Source of the DNA: Candidatus Epulonipiscium sp.
GTDB taxonomy: Bacteria; Bacillota; Clostridia; Lachnospirales; Cellulosilyticaceae
Assembly: GCA_012518255.1 (NCBI GenBank)
Contig: JAAYSX010000088.1
Span: 1 to 33,799 of the forward strand
Length of the DNA: 33,799 nt
Direction: 5' to 3'
This document shows, one piece after another, positions 7,494 through 15,474 of this stretch (the first letter of the stretch is position 1; each line of letters opens with the position of its first letter). Made by a program: the position numbers and the translations under genes. A model generated the notes under the pieces. It worked only from the letters and a program-made list of their open reading frames with translations. It was not told the DNA's origin and ran no database searches.

Positions 7494-8135
7494 ATGAATC
7501 TAGCAGGTAAAATTGATCACACGGTATTAAAGGCAGATGCAACTAAAGATATGGTAATTCAATTATGTAAAGAGGCAAGGGAAAATGAATTTGCATCAGT
7601 TTGTGTAAACTCATGGTATGTACCACTAGTTAAAGAAGAATTATCTGGAAGTAACTCCAAGGTATGTTGCGTGGTAGGATTCCCACTAGGGTCTATGCTA
7701 ACAAAAGCTAAAGCATTTGAGACAGAAGAAGCGGTAAGATTAGGAGCAGAAGAAGTTGATATGGTTATCAATATAAGTGCCCTAAAAGATAAAGATTATG
7801 ACTATGTATATGAAGATATTAAGGCGGTTGTAGATGCAGCTGGAGATGCTGTAGTTAAGGTTATTATAGAAGCGTGCCTATTAACAGATGATGAGAAAGT
7901 AAAGGTGTGTGAATTAGCTGTAAAGGCTGGGGCAGACTTTGTAAAAACATCAACAGGATTTAGTACAGGTGGTGCAACACTAGAAGATGTTGCTCTAATG
8001 AAAAAAACAGTTGGGGATAAGGCCTTAGTAAAGGCAAGTGGTGGTGTTAGAACCTTAGAAGATGCCAAAGCAATGATAGAAGCAGGAGCAGATAGAATAG
8101 GTACAAGTAATGGTTTAGATATAGTAGGGAAATAA
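7494..8135 (+). CDS. deoC: Deoxyribose-phosphate aldolase
   Basis: Splits 2-deoxyribose-5-phosphate to glyceraldehyde-3-phosphate and acetaldehyde in the cytoplasm. The 213-residue chain is the usual short form. Active-site residues are visible: K151 in D-F-V-K-T-S-T-G-F (Schiff base), D89 in E-V-D-M-V-I-N and K180 in V-K-A-S-G-G-V-R. It begins I-D-H-T-V-L-K. The ribosome site AAGGAGAGA precedes 7494. It lies between rbsR and the sugar kinase, 13 bases before the latter. Placement inside an rbs operon, away from nucleoside phosphorylase or drm genes, implies supply of its substrate by direct phosphorylation of imported deoxyribose. Confidence 0.96.
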   Translation: MNLAGKIDHTVLKADATKDMVIQLCKEARENEFASVCVNSWYVPLVKEELSGSNSKVCCVVGFPLGSMLTKAKAFETEEAVRLGAEEVDMVINISALKDKDYDYVYEDIKAVVDAAGDAVVKVIIEACLLTDDEKVKVCELAVKAGADFVKTSTGFSTGGATLEDVALMKKTVGDKALVKASGGVRTLEDAKAMIEAGADRIGTSNGLDIVGK

Positions 8136-8148
8136 GGAGGCTAGGAAT

Positions 8149-9075
8149 ATGAAGGAAAAAGTAACTGTTTTCGGTAGTTTTGTTGTAGATTTAATGGGTA
8201 GAACTCCTCATCTTCCAGTGCCAGGAGAAACAGTTAAAGGAAGTATGTTTAAAATGGGTCCAGGTGGGAAAGGCTTTAATCAGGGAGTTGCAGCCCATAA
8301 GGTTGGAGCAGATGTAACAATGGTTACTAAATTAGGAAATGACCTATTTTCCAATATAGCTCTTGATGCAATGAAAGAGCTAGATATGGATTCAAGTAAA
8401 GTGTTCATTACAGATGAAAGAGAAACAGGTACTGCAATAATTATGGTTGACGAAGAGACAAGTCAAAACAAAATAGTTGTTATCTTATCCGCATGCGATA
8501 GCATAACAGATGAAGAGGTAGATTCAATTACAGATACTATTAAGGAATCATCTTACCTATTAACCCAATTAGAAACTAATATATCTGCAGTTGAAAGAGT
8601 AATAAAGATAGCAGACGAAAATGACGTAAAGATTGTTCTAAATCCAGCACCAATACAGCAAATTGATACGGAACTTTTAAGTAAAATGTATCTAATAACG
8701 CCCAATGAAATAGAAGCAGAAATCCTTACAGGGATCGAGGTAGATGGATTAGAAAATGCCAGGAAGGCATCTAGGTGGTTCTTAGATAAAGGTGTTAAGA
8801 ATGTAATGATAACACTTGGATCAAGAGGAGTATTTGTATCAGACGGTCAAAAAGAAGATATGATACCAGCCTATAAAGTAGATGCAATTGATACTACTGG
8901 TGCAGGGGATGCATTTAATGGTGGAGTCTTAGCGGCACTAGCAGAAGGAAAGGATATCTGGGAGGCAGCAAGATACGCCAATGCACTTGCAGCTGTATCG
9001 GTTCAAAGATTAGGAACAACACCAGCAATGCCAACAGCTGAAGAAGTAGAAGAATTTATAAAAAATAATAATTAG
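8149..9075 (+). CDS. rbsK: PfkB-family pentose kinase (ribokinase or deoxyribokinase)
   Basis: A 308-residue PfkB kinase that would phosphorylate ribose or deoxyribose at O5. Sugar-binding signature G-S-F-V-V-D-L near residues 9-15 and G-P-G-G-K-G-F-N-Q at 37-45 (ribokinases usually have G-G-K-G-A-N-Q); ATP/anion-hole motif D-T-T-G-A-G-D-A-F-N-G-G with catalytic D254. The usual N-A-D/N-x-D-L region is replaced by V-V-D-L, closer to the M-V-D-L of deoxyribokinases as I remember them. With deoC directly upstream, deoxyribokinase activity is a real alternative. Ribosome site GGAGG at 8134-8138 overlaps the deoC stop. The rbsK symbol reflects family and context, not proven substrate. Confidence 0.9.
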   Translation: MKEKVTVFGSFVVDLMGRTPHLPVPGETVKGSMFKMGPGGKGFNQGVAAHKVGADVTMVTKLGNDLFSNIALDAMKELDMDSSKVFITDERETGTAIIMVDEETSQNKIVVILSACDSITDEEVDSITDTIKESSYLLTQLETNISAVERVIKIADENDVKIVLNPAPIQQIDTELLSKMYLITPNEIEAEILTGIEVDGLENARKASRWFLDKGVKNVMITLGSRGVFVSDGQKEDMIPAYKVDAIDTTGAGDAFNGGVLAALAEGKDIWEAARYANALAAVSVQRLGTTPAMPTAEEVEEFIKNNN

Positions 9076-9090
9076 TGAAGGGTGATTGCT

Positions 9091-9489
9091 ATGTTAAGAA
9101 CTGGAATATTACATCCACAACTAGCTAGGGTGTTAGCGGAGATTAGACATATGGACACTTTAATTATAGGAGATGCAGGGTTACCAATTCCAAAAGGTGT
9201 AGAAAGAATAGATTTAGGCTGGAAAGAAGCTAGCCCAGGATATCTTGAAGTTTTAGAAGAAATATTAAAGTATTTAATAGTAGAAAAAGCTACATTTGCA
9301 ACTGAAGCAAAAGAAGTCAGTCCTAATTTTCATAAGGAAGCCTTGAATTTATTACCATCAGATATACCAGTAGACTATGTGGAACATACCGAGTTAAAAG
9401 AAAAGAGTAAGGATGCCAAGGCAATTATATTGACAGGGGAATTCACTCCTTATACAAATGTAATTTTAGTTGCAGGATGCGCATATTAA
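9091..9489 (+). CDS. rbsD: D-ribose pyranase
   Basis: Interconverts pyran and furan forms of the imported pentose before phosphorylation. The 132-residue protein carries the family residues H20 and D28 (R-H-x-D and I-I-G-D-A-G-L-P) and the C-terminal T-G-E-F-T-P-Y-T-N-V-I-L motif. The frame can be opened nine bases earlier at a GTG (9082), but that codon is part of the ribosome site GAAGGGTG; the ATG at 9091 is six bases beyond it and gives the normal family start M-L-R-T-G-I-L. It sits 15 bases behind the kinase. It also partly resembles fucose mutarotase, but the operon favours ribose. Confidence 0.93.
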   Translation: MLRTGILHPQLARVLAEIRHMDTLIIGDAGLPIPKGVERIDLGWKEASPGYLEVLEEILKYLIVEKATFATEAKEVSPNFHKEALNLLPSDIPVDYVEHTELKEKSKDAKAIILTGEFTPYTNVILVAGCAY

Positions 9490-9519
9490 TTTTAATATTT
9501 TAGCAAGGAGGTGGAGATA

Positions 9520-11013
9520 ATGGGTCAAGATTTAGTGTTACAATTGGAATCGATTGTCAAGGTATTTCCAGGTGTTAGAGCATTAGATGGTGTAAGATTA
9601 GATGTTATACCTGGAGAGATACATGCGCTTTGCGGAGAGAATGGTGCTGGTAAATCTACCCTAATGAAGATAATATCAGGTGCGCAGTCATATACATCAG
9701 GAAAGATGCTTGTAGAAGGGGAAGAGGTAGTATTTCACTCTACAAAGGATGCTGAGCAAAAAGGTATAGCAATGATCTACCAGGAGTTTAACCTGGTTAG
9801 TGATTTAACTGTTGCTGAGAATATATATCTAGGAAGATGGCCAAAAAGCAACTTTGGCAAGGTAGATTGGGACAAGATGTATAAAGATGCCCAGGAAGAT
9901 TTAGAAAAACTAGGCCTAAAGTTTAGCTCCAGGACTAAGGTTAAAAATTTATCTGTAGCTGAATGCCAGATGGTTGAAATTGCTAAGTGCCTAACAATTG
10001 GCGCCAAGGTAATAATTATGGATGAACCAACAGCAGCATTAACAGATGAAGAAATAAGAGTGCTTTTTGAGATTATAGAGGATTTAAAAGAACAGGGTAT
10101 AGCTATATTATATATTTCCCATAGAATGGATGAAATTTTTGAGATATCAGATAGACTAACAGTCTTTAGGGATGGTAAATATATTGCAACTAAGAATATA
10201 GAGGATACAAATTATGATGATGTTGTATCTATGATGGTAGGGCAAAGTATCACAGACTTATATCCTGAGCGAGAATACAAGCAGAAAGACATAGCATTAC
10301 AAGTTAAAAATCTTACAAGTAGGACAGTTAATAATTTAAGTTTTGATTTGCATCAAGGTGAAATTCTTGGTATAGCAGGCCTACTTGGTTCTGGAAATAT
10401 AGAACTAGCAAAGGTTCTATCAGGAGCCTTACCAATGAAAGAAGGGGAAGTCTATATAAATGGCAACTTAACAGATTGTTCAACCCCGATAAAGGCTTCA
10501 AGGGGAGGTATAGGCTTTGTTACAGATGATAGGAAGCAAGAAGGGCTTGTACTTGTAAGGGATGTAAAGGAGAATGTCTCTCTAAGTTCCCTAAGGTCAT
10601 TAAGTAAAGGCATTAGGCTAGATAAGAAGCTAGAGATGGAAAGAGTCAACAAGCAGGTTGACCAATTAAATATTAAAATTAGTAATGTACAGCAGGAGGT
10701 TAAGAACCTAAGTGGTGGTAACCAGCAAAAGGTTGTATTTGCAAAGGTACTAGAAACTAATCCAGATATACTAATATTAGCAGAACCTACAAGAGGAGTT
10801 GATGTAGGTGCTAAGGCAGAAATATATTCAATCATGAATGAATTAACTAATGAAGGTAAGAGCATAATTATTATTACATCAGACTTACCAGAATTAATTG
10901 GCATGAGTGATAGGATAATAACCATGAAAGATGGAGAAATTGTTATGACGGCTATGAAAGTTGACACAGACGAAGAAGAAATATTAGCGTATGCTTCAGG
11001 GGGGGTAGAATAA
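9520..11013 (+). CDS. rbsA: Ribose-type ABC transporter, fused dual ATPase
   Basis: Energises the pentose importer; 497 residues with two ABC domains. Domain 1 is canonical: Walker A G-E-N-G-A-G-K-S-T, signature L-S-V-A-E-C-Q-M-V-E and Walker B I-I-M-D-E-P-T. Domain 2 has the degenerate Walker A usual for this class (G-L-L-G-S-G-N-I-E-L), a good signature L-S-G-G-N-Q-Q-K-V, but Walker B reads L-I-L-A-E-P-T, with Ala where Asp is expected. The ATG at 9520 follows AAGGAGGTGG; a GTG nine bases earlier is in that ribosome site. The stop overlaps the start of rbsC by one base (TAATG), implying coupled translation. Confidence 0.95.
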   Translation: MGQDLVLQLESIVKVFPGVRALDGVRLDVIPGEIHALCGENGAGKSTLMKIISGAQSYTSGKMLVEGEEVVFHSTKDAEQKGIAMIYQEFNLVSDLTVAENIYLGRWPKSNFGKVDWDKMYKDAQEDLEKLGLKFSSRTKVKNLSVAECQMVEIAKCLTIGAKVIIMDEPTAALTDEEIRVLFEIIEDLKEQGIAILYISHRMDEIFEISDRLTVFRDGKYIATKNIEDTNYDDVVSMMVGQSITDLYPEREYKQKDIALQVKNLTSRTVNNLSFDLHQGEILGIAGLLGSGNIELAKVLSGALPMKEGEVYINGNLTDCSTPIKASRGGIGFVTDDRKQEGLVLVRDVKENVSLSSLRSLSKGIRLDKKLEMERVNKQVDQLNIKISNVQQEVKNLSGGNQQKVVFAKVLETNPDILILAEPTRGVDVGAKAEIYSIMNELTNEGKSIIIITSDLPELIGMSDRIITMKDGEIVMTAMKVDTDEEEILAYASGGVE

Positions 11014-11978
11014 TGGAGACAAATAGGAAGAAAAAACTAATATCTCAGGTCAATATATTTAGATCAGTAATAATCTTATTGGCTATTAGTATTGTTGCAT
11101 CTATTTTATCGCCTAGTTTCTTAAGTGCAAATAACTTTTTTAATGTAATTAGGCAGATTACAGTTGCGGGGATTATTGGCTGCGGAATGACCTTTGTTAT
11201 TTTAACAGGTGGTATAGACTTATCTGTTGGATCTATCTTAGGTTTAGCAAGTGTATTATCAGCAGGAACTTTAGCAGCTACAGGTAATACATTGTTAGCA
11301 ATTTTAGTAGCTATAGGCGTAGGACTTTTATGTGGTATGGTAAATGGTGTTTTAGTAGCAAGGTATGAAATACCACCATTTATTGCTACCTTAGGTATGA
11401 TGACCTTATTAAGAGGTTGTGTACTAGTATATACAAAAGGGTCACCTATTTCTATTAAGGAAGATTCATATAAAATAATTGGTAAAGGAAGTATAATTGG
11501 GATACCTATTCCTATTATAATACTAGTAGTTGTTTATGTAATTGGACACTATATCCTTACCCAAACTACCTTCGGCCGAAGCGTATATGCCATAGGAGGC
11601 AACAGGGAAGCGGCAAGGTTATCGGGTATATCTACAAAGACAAGTGAGTGGGCAGTTTATGCAATTAATGGATTGCTTTGTGGTGTAGCAGCTGTTATAC
11701 TAACAGCTAGGCTTGGTTCAGCCCAATCAACAAGTGGACAAGGGATAGAGATGGATGCTATAGCAGCGGTTATTCTAGGTGGTACAAGTTTATCAGGGGG
11801 CACAGGATTCGTTTTACCGACAGTTATTGGTGCAATGATCATGGGTATTATAGATAACATACTAACACTAATGAATGTTAACCCACATGCAACTAATATA
11901 GTAAAAGGTATTGTTATCCTAATTGCCGTACTAGTAGACAAAAAAGTTAAGGATTTATCTGCTAAGGCAGAAGAATAA
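11013..11978 (+). CDS. rbsC: Ribose-type ABC transporter permease
   Basis: Membrane channel of the importer, 321 residues, with about eight to ten hydrophobic segments. Family signatures include G-G-I-D-L-S-V-G-S-I-L-G, I-P-P-F-I-A-T-L-G-M-M-T, Y-A-I-G-G-N-R-E-A-A-R-L-S-G-I and A-V-I-L-G-G-T-S-L-S-G-G. The start codon overlaps the rbsA stop by one base. Works with rbsA and the rbsB lipoprotein. Confidence 0.95.
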   Translation: METNRKKKLISQVNIFRSVIILLAISIVASILSPSFLSANNFFNVIRQITVAGIIGCGMTFVILTGGIDLSVGSILGLASVLSAGTLAATGNTLLAILVAIGVGLLCGMVNGVLVARYEIPPFIATLGMMTLLRGCVLVYTKGSPISIKEDSYKIIGKGSIIGIPIPIIILVVVYVIGHYILTQTTFGRSVYAIGGNREAARLSGISTKTSEWAVYAINGLLCGVAAVILTARLGSAQSTSGQGIEMDAIAAVILGGTSLSGGTGFVLPTVIGAMIMGIIDNILTLMNVNPHATNIVKGIVILIAVLVDKKVKDLSAKAEE

Positions 11979-12024
11979 TAAATCAACAATATAAAATCAA
12001 AAGAACTAGGAAGGAAGATGAAAT

Positions 12025-13041
12025 ATGAAAAAATTTAAAAGACTATCACTTCTACTAAGCTTTGTATTACTATTTTCACTAGCACTAACAGGTTGTAAAA
12101 TGGATGATGAGAAACCAGTAGAAACACCAGATGAAACTGTGGATACACCAGATGAAGATGCTGATGCAGATGTAGACACAGGTGGAGATAAGCAATTAGT
12201 AATAGGTCTTTCAATGAACACACAAACAAACCCATTCTTTGTTGATGTTAAAGATGGAGTTCAAAAAGCAGCAGATGAGCATGGAATTGAACTTTTTGTA
12301 ACAGATGCACAGGATGACCCAGCAGTGCAAATGAAAGATATTGAGAACTTAATTACCAAAAACCCAGATGCAATAATTATTGACCCTTGTGATTCAGATG
12401 CAATTGTAGCATCAGTAGAAGCATGTAATGATGCTGGTATACCTGTATTTACAATGGACCGTGAATCAAACGGTGGTGAAGTAGTTGCCCATATTGGATA
12501 TGATGCTATTAAATCAGGAAATATGGCTGCTCAATATTTAGTAGATTCACTAGAAGGTTCTGGTAAGATTGTAGAGCTTCAAGGAATCATGGGAACTAAC
12601 GTAGCACAAGATCGTTCAGAAGGATTTAATGAAATTATTGATGATAATCCTGATATGGAGATAGTTGCTAGCCAGGTAGCAGATTTTGATAGGGCTAAAG
12701 CAATGAGTGTTATGGAGAATATCCTACAAGCAAATCCAGAAATAGATGGCCTATATGCAGCTAATGATGAGATGCTATTAGGTGCACTTGAGGCTATTGA
12801 GGCAGCAGGTAGATCAGAAGAAATCGTTAAAATTGGTTGTGACGCAATTGATGATACAATTGAAGCGCTAAAGGCTGGAAGAGTTGAAGCAACAATAGCA
12901 GAGCCACCATTTTTCTTAGGTAAGGCAATCCTAAATGCAGCTTACGAACATATCAATGGAGAAATAATTGATAAATATGTTATACTTGACAATAATCTTG
13001 TAACACAAGATAATGTTGATGATTTAGTAACAAAAGAATAA
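12025..13041 (+). CDS. rbsB: Ribose-type sugar-binding lipoprotein
   Basis: Extracytoplasmic substrate receptor of the importer, 338 residues. Signal peptide with lipobox A-L-T-G-C (C24), then an acidic Pro/Thr/Asp linker to about residue 55 which tethers the receptor to the membrane, as in Gram-positive bacteria. The binding domain begins L-V-I-G-L-S-M-N-T-Q-T-N-P-F-F and has the hinge features of the periplasmic-binding type 1 fold. Last gene of the operon, 46 bases after rbsC, followed by a strong terminator. Ribose is the likely ligand; deoxyribose is possible given deoC. Confidence 0.93.
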   Translation: MKKFKRLSLLLSFVLLFSLALTGCKMDDEKPVETPDETVDTPDEDADADVDTGGDKQLVIGLSMNTQTNPFFVDVKDGVQKAADEHGIELFVTDAQDDPAVQMKDIENLITKNPDAIIIDPCDSDAIVASVEACNDAGIPVFTMDRESNGGEVVAHIGYDAIKSGNMAAQYLVDSLEGSGKIVELQGIMGTNVAQDRSEGFNEIIDDNPDMEIVASQVADFDRAKAMSVMENILQANPEIDGLYAANDEMLLGALEAIEAAGRSEEIVKIGCDAIDDTIEALKAGRVEATIAEPPFFLGKAILNAAYEHINGEIIDKYVILDNNLVTQDNVDDLVTKE

Positions 13042-13073
13042 TTTATTTAATCAAGACCAAGAATGTATATATA

Positions 13074-13113
13074 AAAAAGTCTTGCCCACATAGAAATGAG
13101 GGCAAGACTTTTT
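13074..13113. terminator. Bidirectional terminator between rbsB and dps
   Basis: AAAAAGTCTTGCCC (13074-13087) pairs perfectly with GGGCAAGACTTTTT (13100-13113). A tracts on one side and T tracts on the other let it serve both the rbs operon and the convergent dps gene. Confidence 0.9.
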
Positions 13114-13135
13114 GTTAAATATTAAAAGTTGTAGA

Positions 13136-13570
13136 TTACTTAAGCATTGCATCTACGAACCAAATGTTCTTACTATACTCTGCAACATAGTCCTCAAACA
13201 TAGCAACTGTTTCAAAGTCACCTTCCTTATCTGCAGTATTTCTAATATCAGTAGCTAAAGCTCTCATAGTAAAAAGGTCTTCCCTAAGCATTTTAAGAGA
13301 ATCTTCTGTACTAAAGTCCGTAGCCTTAACCTCTTTAATGGTTGCTACTTCTAAATACTCTGACATTGTAGATAGTGGGAAAACATCCTTAGTTTTTAGT
13401 AGTTCAGCAACAGCATCATAGGATTCGAACAAAGCATCATAAAGTTCTTCGGTATAGTTATGAATCTTCATAAATTGTTTACCTACAACATTCCAGTGGA
13501 TATTGTGTAGTTTAACATTAAATACTGCTAGATTAGCAAGATAAGTTTGTAATAAATTTTCGTGTTTCAT
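13136..13570 (-). CDS. dps: Dps-family ferritin-like iron-storage protein
   Basis: A 144-residue four-helix protein expected to oxidise and store iron as a dodecamer and to limit peroxide damage. The Dps ferroxidase ligands are all in place with the right spacing: H25 (L-H-N-I-H-W-N-V-V-G), H37, D52 and E56. There is no basic N-terminal tail, so DNA binding is doubtful. Start at 13570 follows AAGGAGG on the reverse strand. It converges on rbsB and stands back-to-back with rubrerythrin, with 223 bases between the two starts; both are peroxide-defence proteins of anaerobes. Confidence 0.92.
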   Translation of the reverse strand: MKHENLLQTYLANLAVFNVKLHNIHWNVVGKQFMKIHNYTEELYDALFESYDAVAELLKTKDVFPLSTMSEYLEVATIKEVKATDFSTEDSLKMLREDLFTMRALATDIRNTADKEGDFETVAMFEDYVAEYSKNIWFVDAMLK

Positions 13571-13611
13571 TTAAAATCCTCCTTGTAATTAATACCTTCT
13601 TATTCTGTCCT

Positions 13612-13627
13612 TATAATAAATATTATA
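13612..13627. promoter_or_regulatory. Palindrome upstream of dps, possible PerR/Fur-type box
   Basis: TATAATA-AA-TATTATA is a perfect 7-2-7 inverted repeat 42 bases before the dps start. It resembles, but does not exactly match, the TTATAATNATTATAA PerR consensus. In such AT-rich DNA this can arise by chance, so the call is tentative. Confidence 0.3.
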
Positions 13628-13793
13628 TACTATTGTACCGGAAACAAAAAGGGACAAATATGTTCGTAGATTTAAGGAGATATAAATACTAAAATAAATT
13701 ATGCGTTGCTGCAGGAATTGTTTTTAAAATAGTATATAATATGATATGATATAGATTATATAGTATATTACATTAAACTAAGGAGGCATATTA

Positions 13794-14378
13794 ATGAAAT
13801 CTTTAAAAGGAACAAGAACAGCAGAAAACTTAATGAAATCATTTGCAGGTGAATCACAGGCAAGAACAAGATACACATATTATGCATCTCAAGCTAAAAA
13901 AGAAGGATACGTTCAAATGTCCAACATATTCTTAGAAACAGCTGAGAATGAGAAAGAACATGCTAAAAGATTTTTTAAATTCTTAAGCGCAGACTTAGAA
14001 GGCGAAGGCGTAGAGATTAATGCTGAATATCCAGTAGCCCTAGGTGATACCAAATCAAACCTTTTAGCAGCGGCAGAAGGTGAAAAAGAAGAGTGGGAAG
14101 ACCTATACCCAACATTTGCAGATATAGCAGATGAAGAAGGGTTCCCAGAAATTGCTTATGTATGGAGAGAAATTGCAGAAGCAGAAGAACGCCATGAATT
14201 AAGATATAGAAAACTATTAGAAAACATAGAGAACAACACAGTTTTTGAAAAAGATGTAGAAGTAGAATGGAAATGCAATAACTGTGGGTATATACACAAG
14301 GGTAAAGCAGCACCAGAAGAGTGCCCGGCTTGCGCTCATGCACAAGGACACTTCGAGGTATTTTACGAAACATACTAA
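13794..14378 (+). CDS. rbr: Rubrerythrin
   Basis: Non-haem di-iron peroxidase of the cytoplasm that reduces hydrogen peroxide in anaerobes. 194 residues: ferritin-like domain with E20 (F-A-G-E-S-Q-A-R), E53-x-x-H56 (E-N-E-K-E-H) and the second E-x-x-H near 131-134 (E-A-E-E-R-H), then a C-terminal rubredoxin-like FeS4 domain with C161-x2-C164 and C177-x2-C180. Ribosome site AAGGAGG at 13780-13786. Single gene, closed by its own terminator; divergent from dps. PerR control is plausible from context only. Confidence 0.96.
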   Translation: MKSLKGTRTAENLMKSFAGESQARTRYTYYASQAKKEGYVQMSNIFLETAENEKEHAKRFFKFLSADLEGEGVEINAEYPVALGDTKSNLLAAAEGEKEEWEDLYPTFADIADEEGFPEIAYVWREIAEAEERHELRYRKLLENIENNTVFEKDVEVEWKCNNCGYIHKGKAAPEECPACAHAQGHFEVFYETY

Positions 14379-14391
14379 AAAGTAGAAAAAG

Positions 14392-14419
14392 AAGGATACA
14401 TTAATTTGTATCCTTTTTT
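14392..14419 (+). terminator. Terminator after rubrerythrin
   Basis: AAGGATACA (14392-14400) pairs with TGTATCCTT (14407-14415), followed by a run of T. Confidence 0.85.
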
Positions 14420-14453
14420 GTTTGAAAAAATTGCCCAACTTTACAACAAACTA

Positions 14454-14481
14454 TTGAAAATATATTTCAGTAGTATATAAT
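14454..14481 (+). promoter_or_regulatory. Promoter of amino-sugar unit 1
   Basis: TTGAAA (14454-14459), 16-base spacer, TATAAT (14476-14481). A near-consensus sigma-A promoter 37 bases before the kinase start. Its -35 box is covered by a perfect palindrome (next entry). Confidence 0.75.
14455..14469. promoter_or_regulatory. Predicted MurR operator, site 1
   Basis: TGAAAATATATTTCA is a perfect palindrome of 15 bases around a central A. It overlaps the -35 box and spacer, where a bound repressor would block RNA polymerase. It shares the TGAAA-N5-TTTC pattern with sites at 19074 and 19174. Assignment to MurR (encoded at the end of this same unit) is inference from position and repetition. Confidence 0.6.
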
Positions 14482-14517
14482 AGTAATATATGAACCATGT
14501 AAAGAAAGGAGAGGAAG

Positions 14518-15474
14518 ATGGATTATGTAGTAGGTATTGATGGTGGAGGAACAAAAACTAAATTAACAATATGCGATCTAGATGGAAATATCATATATTC
14601 TACAGTGTCAGGACCAAGTAATATTCTCTCTAGCGGTTTTGATATAGCTAAAGAATCTATTAGCCAGGTAATTAAGGAGGGTATGATAGAAAGTAAATAC
14701 GGGATGGATAATTGTGTTTCTTTGTGTATCGGTGTAGCAGGAGCTGCAAGGGAAGAGATAAAAAAACAAATACACCAGATTGTAAGAGATACAGGATATA
14801 AAGGAAAACTAATAATTACCCATGATGCAGAGACTGCACTTGTAGGCGGAACCGGTGGGGATGAAGGGGTACTTATTATTGCGGGCACAGGGGCTATATG
14901 CTTTGGTAAGACGAAAGAAGGTAGAGTGCACCGGGTAAGTGGTTGGGGTCATATTATTGGTGATGAGGGAAGCGCATATAGTGTAGGGGTTAAGGTGCTG
15001 AATGCAGTAATGAAAGCCTATGATGGAAGAGGAAGGCAAACAATTCTAACTAAAAACTTATTAGATTATTTGGATATTAAATCAGAGGAAGAAATAATCA
15101 ATCTAATATATAAGGATAGTATTACTAAGCAACATATAGCCAGTATAGCTATTCTAATAGATGGTGCATGCCAGTTAGGTGATGAGGTTGCACTGGAAAT
15201 TGTGAGTCAAACAGTAGATGAACTTTATGAGTGCGCAGAGGCCTGTATAAGGAAATTAAATTTTGCAGATAAGAGTATAAAAGTTATTATTAACGGCGGA
15301 GTTCTTGTTAAAAATACATATATTAATAAGGGCTTTAGAGATAAAATGAAAGATAATTACCCGCTTATTGAAGTAACTACAATGATACATGATGCAGCCT
15401 ATGGGGCTGCAATTATGGCAATAGAAAATATTGATAAAACAAGTGGTGGAGGGAGCTATAATGCCAAACATTAA
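14518..15474 (+). CDS. BadF/BcrA-type amino-sugar kinase, MurK/NagK-like
   Basis: A 318-residue ASKHA-fold kinase. Phosphate-1 loop G-I-D-G-G-G-T-K-T-K (6-15), catalytic Asp candidate D103 (T-H-D-A), phosphate-2 loop A-G-T-G-A (122-126), G-W-G-H-I-I-G-D-E-G-S-A (142-153) and adenosine motif N-G-G-V-L-V. The Clostridium acetobutylicum MurK, which phosphorylates MurNAc and GlcNAc at O6, belongs to this family. Expected role: making MurNAc-6-phosphate for MurQ and/or GlcNAc-6-phosphate from the sugars freed by NamZ and NagZ. ATG at 14518 follows AAAGGAGAGG. Its last 14 bases overlap the start of namZ, so the two are translationally linked. Family members also include glucosamine kinases and dehydratase activators; the context supports a sugar kinase. 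Exact sugar unproven. Confidence 0.85.
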   Translation: MDYVVGIDGGGTKTKLTICDLDGNIIYSTVSGPSNILSSGFDIAKESISQVIKEGMIESKYGMDNCVSLCIGVAGAAREEIKKQIHQIVRDTGYKGKLIITHDAETALVGGTGGDEGVLIIAGTGAICFGKTKEGRVHRVSGWGHIIGDEGSAYSVGVKVLNAVMKAYDGRGRQTILTKNLLDYLDIKSEEEIINLIYKDSITKQHIASIAILIDGACQLGDEVALEIVSQTVDELYECAEACIRKLNFADKSIKVIINGGVLVKNTYINKGFRDKMKDNYPLIEVTTMIHDAAYGAAIMAIENIDKTSGGGSYNAKH

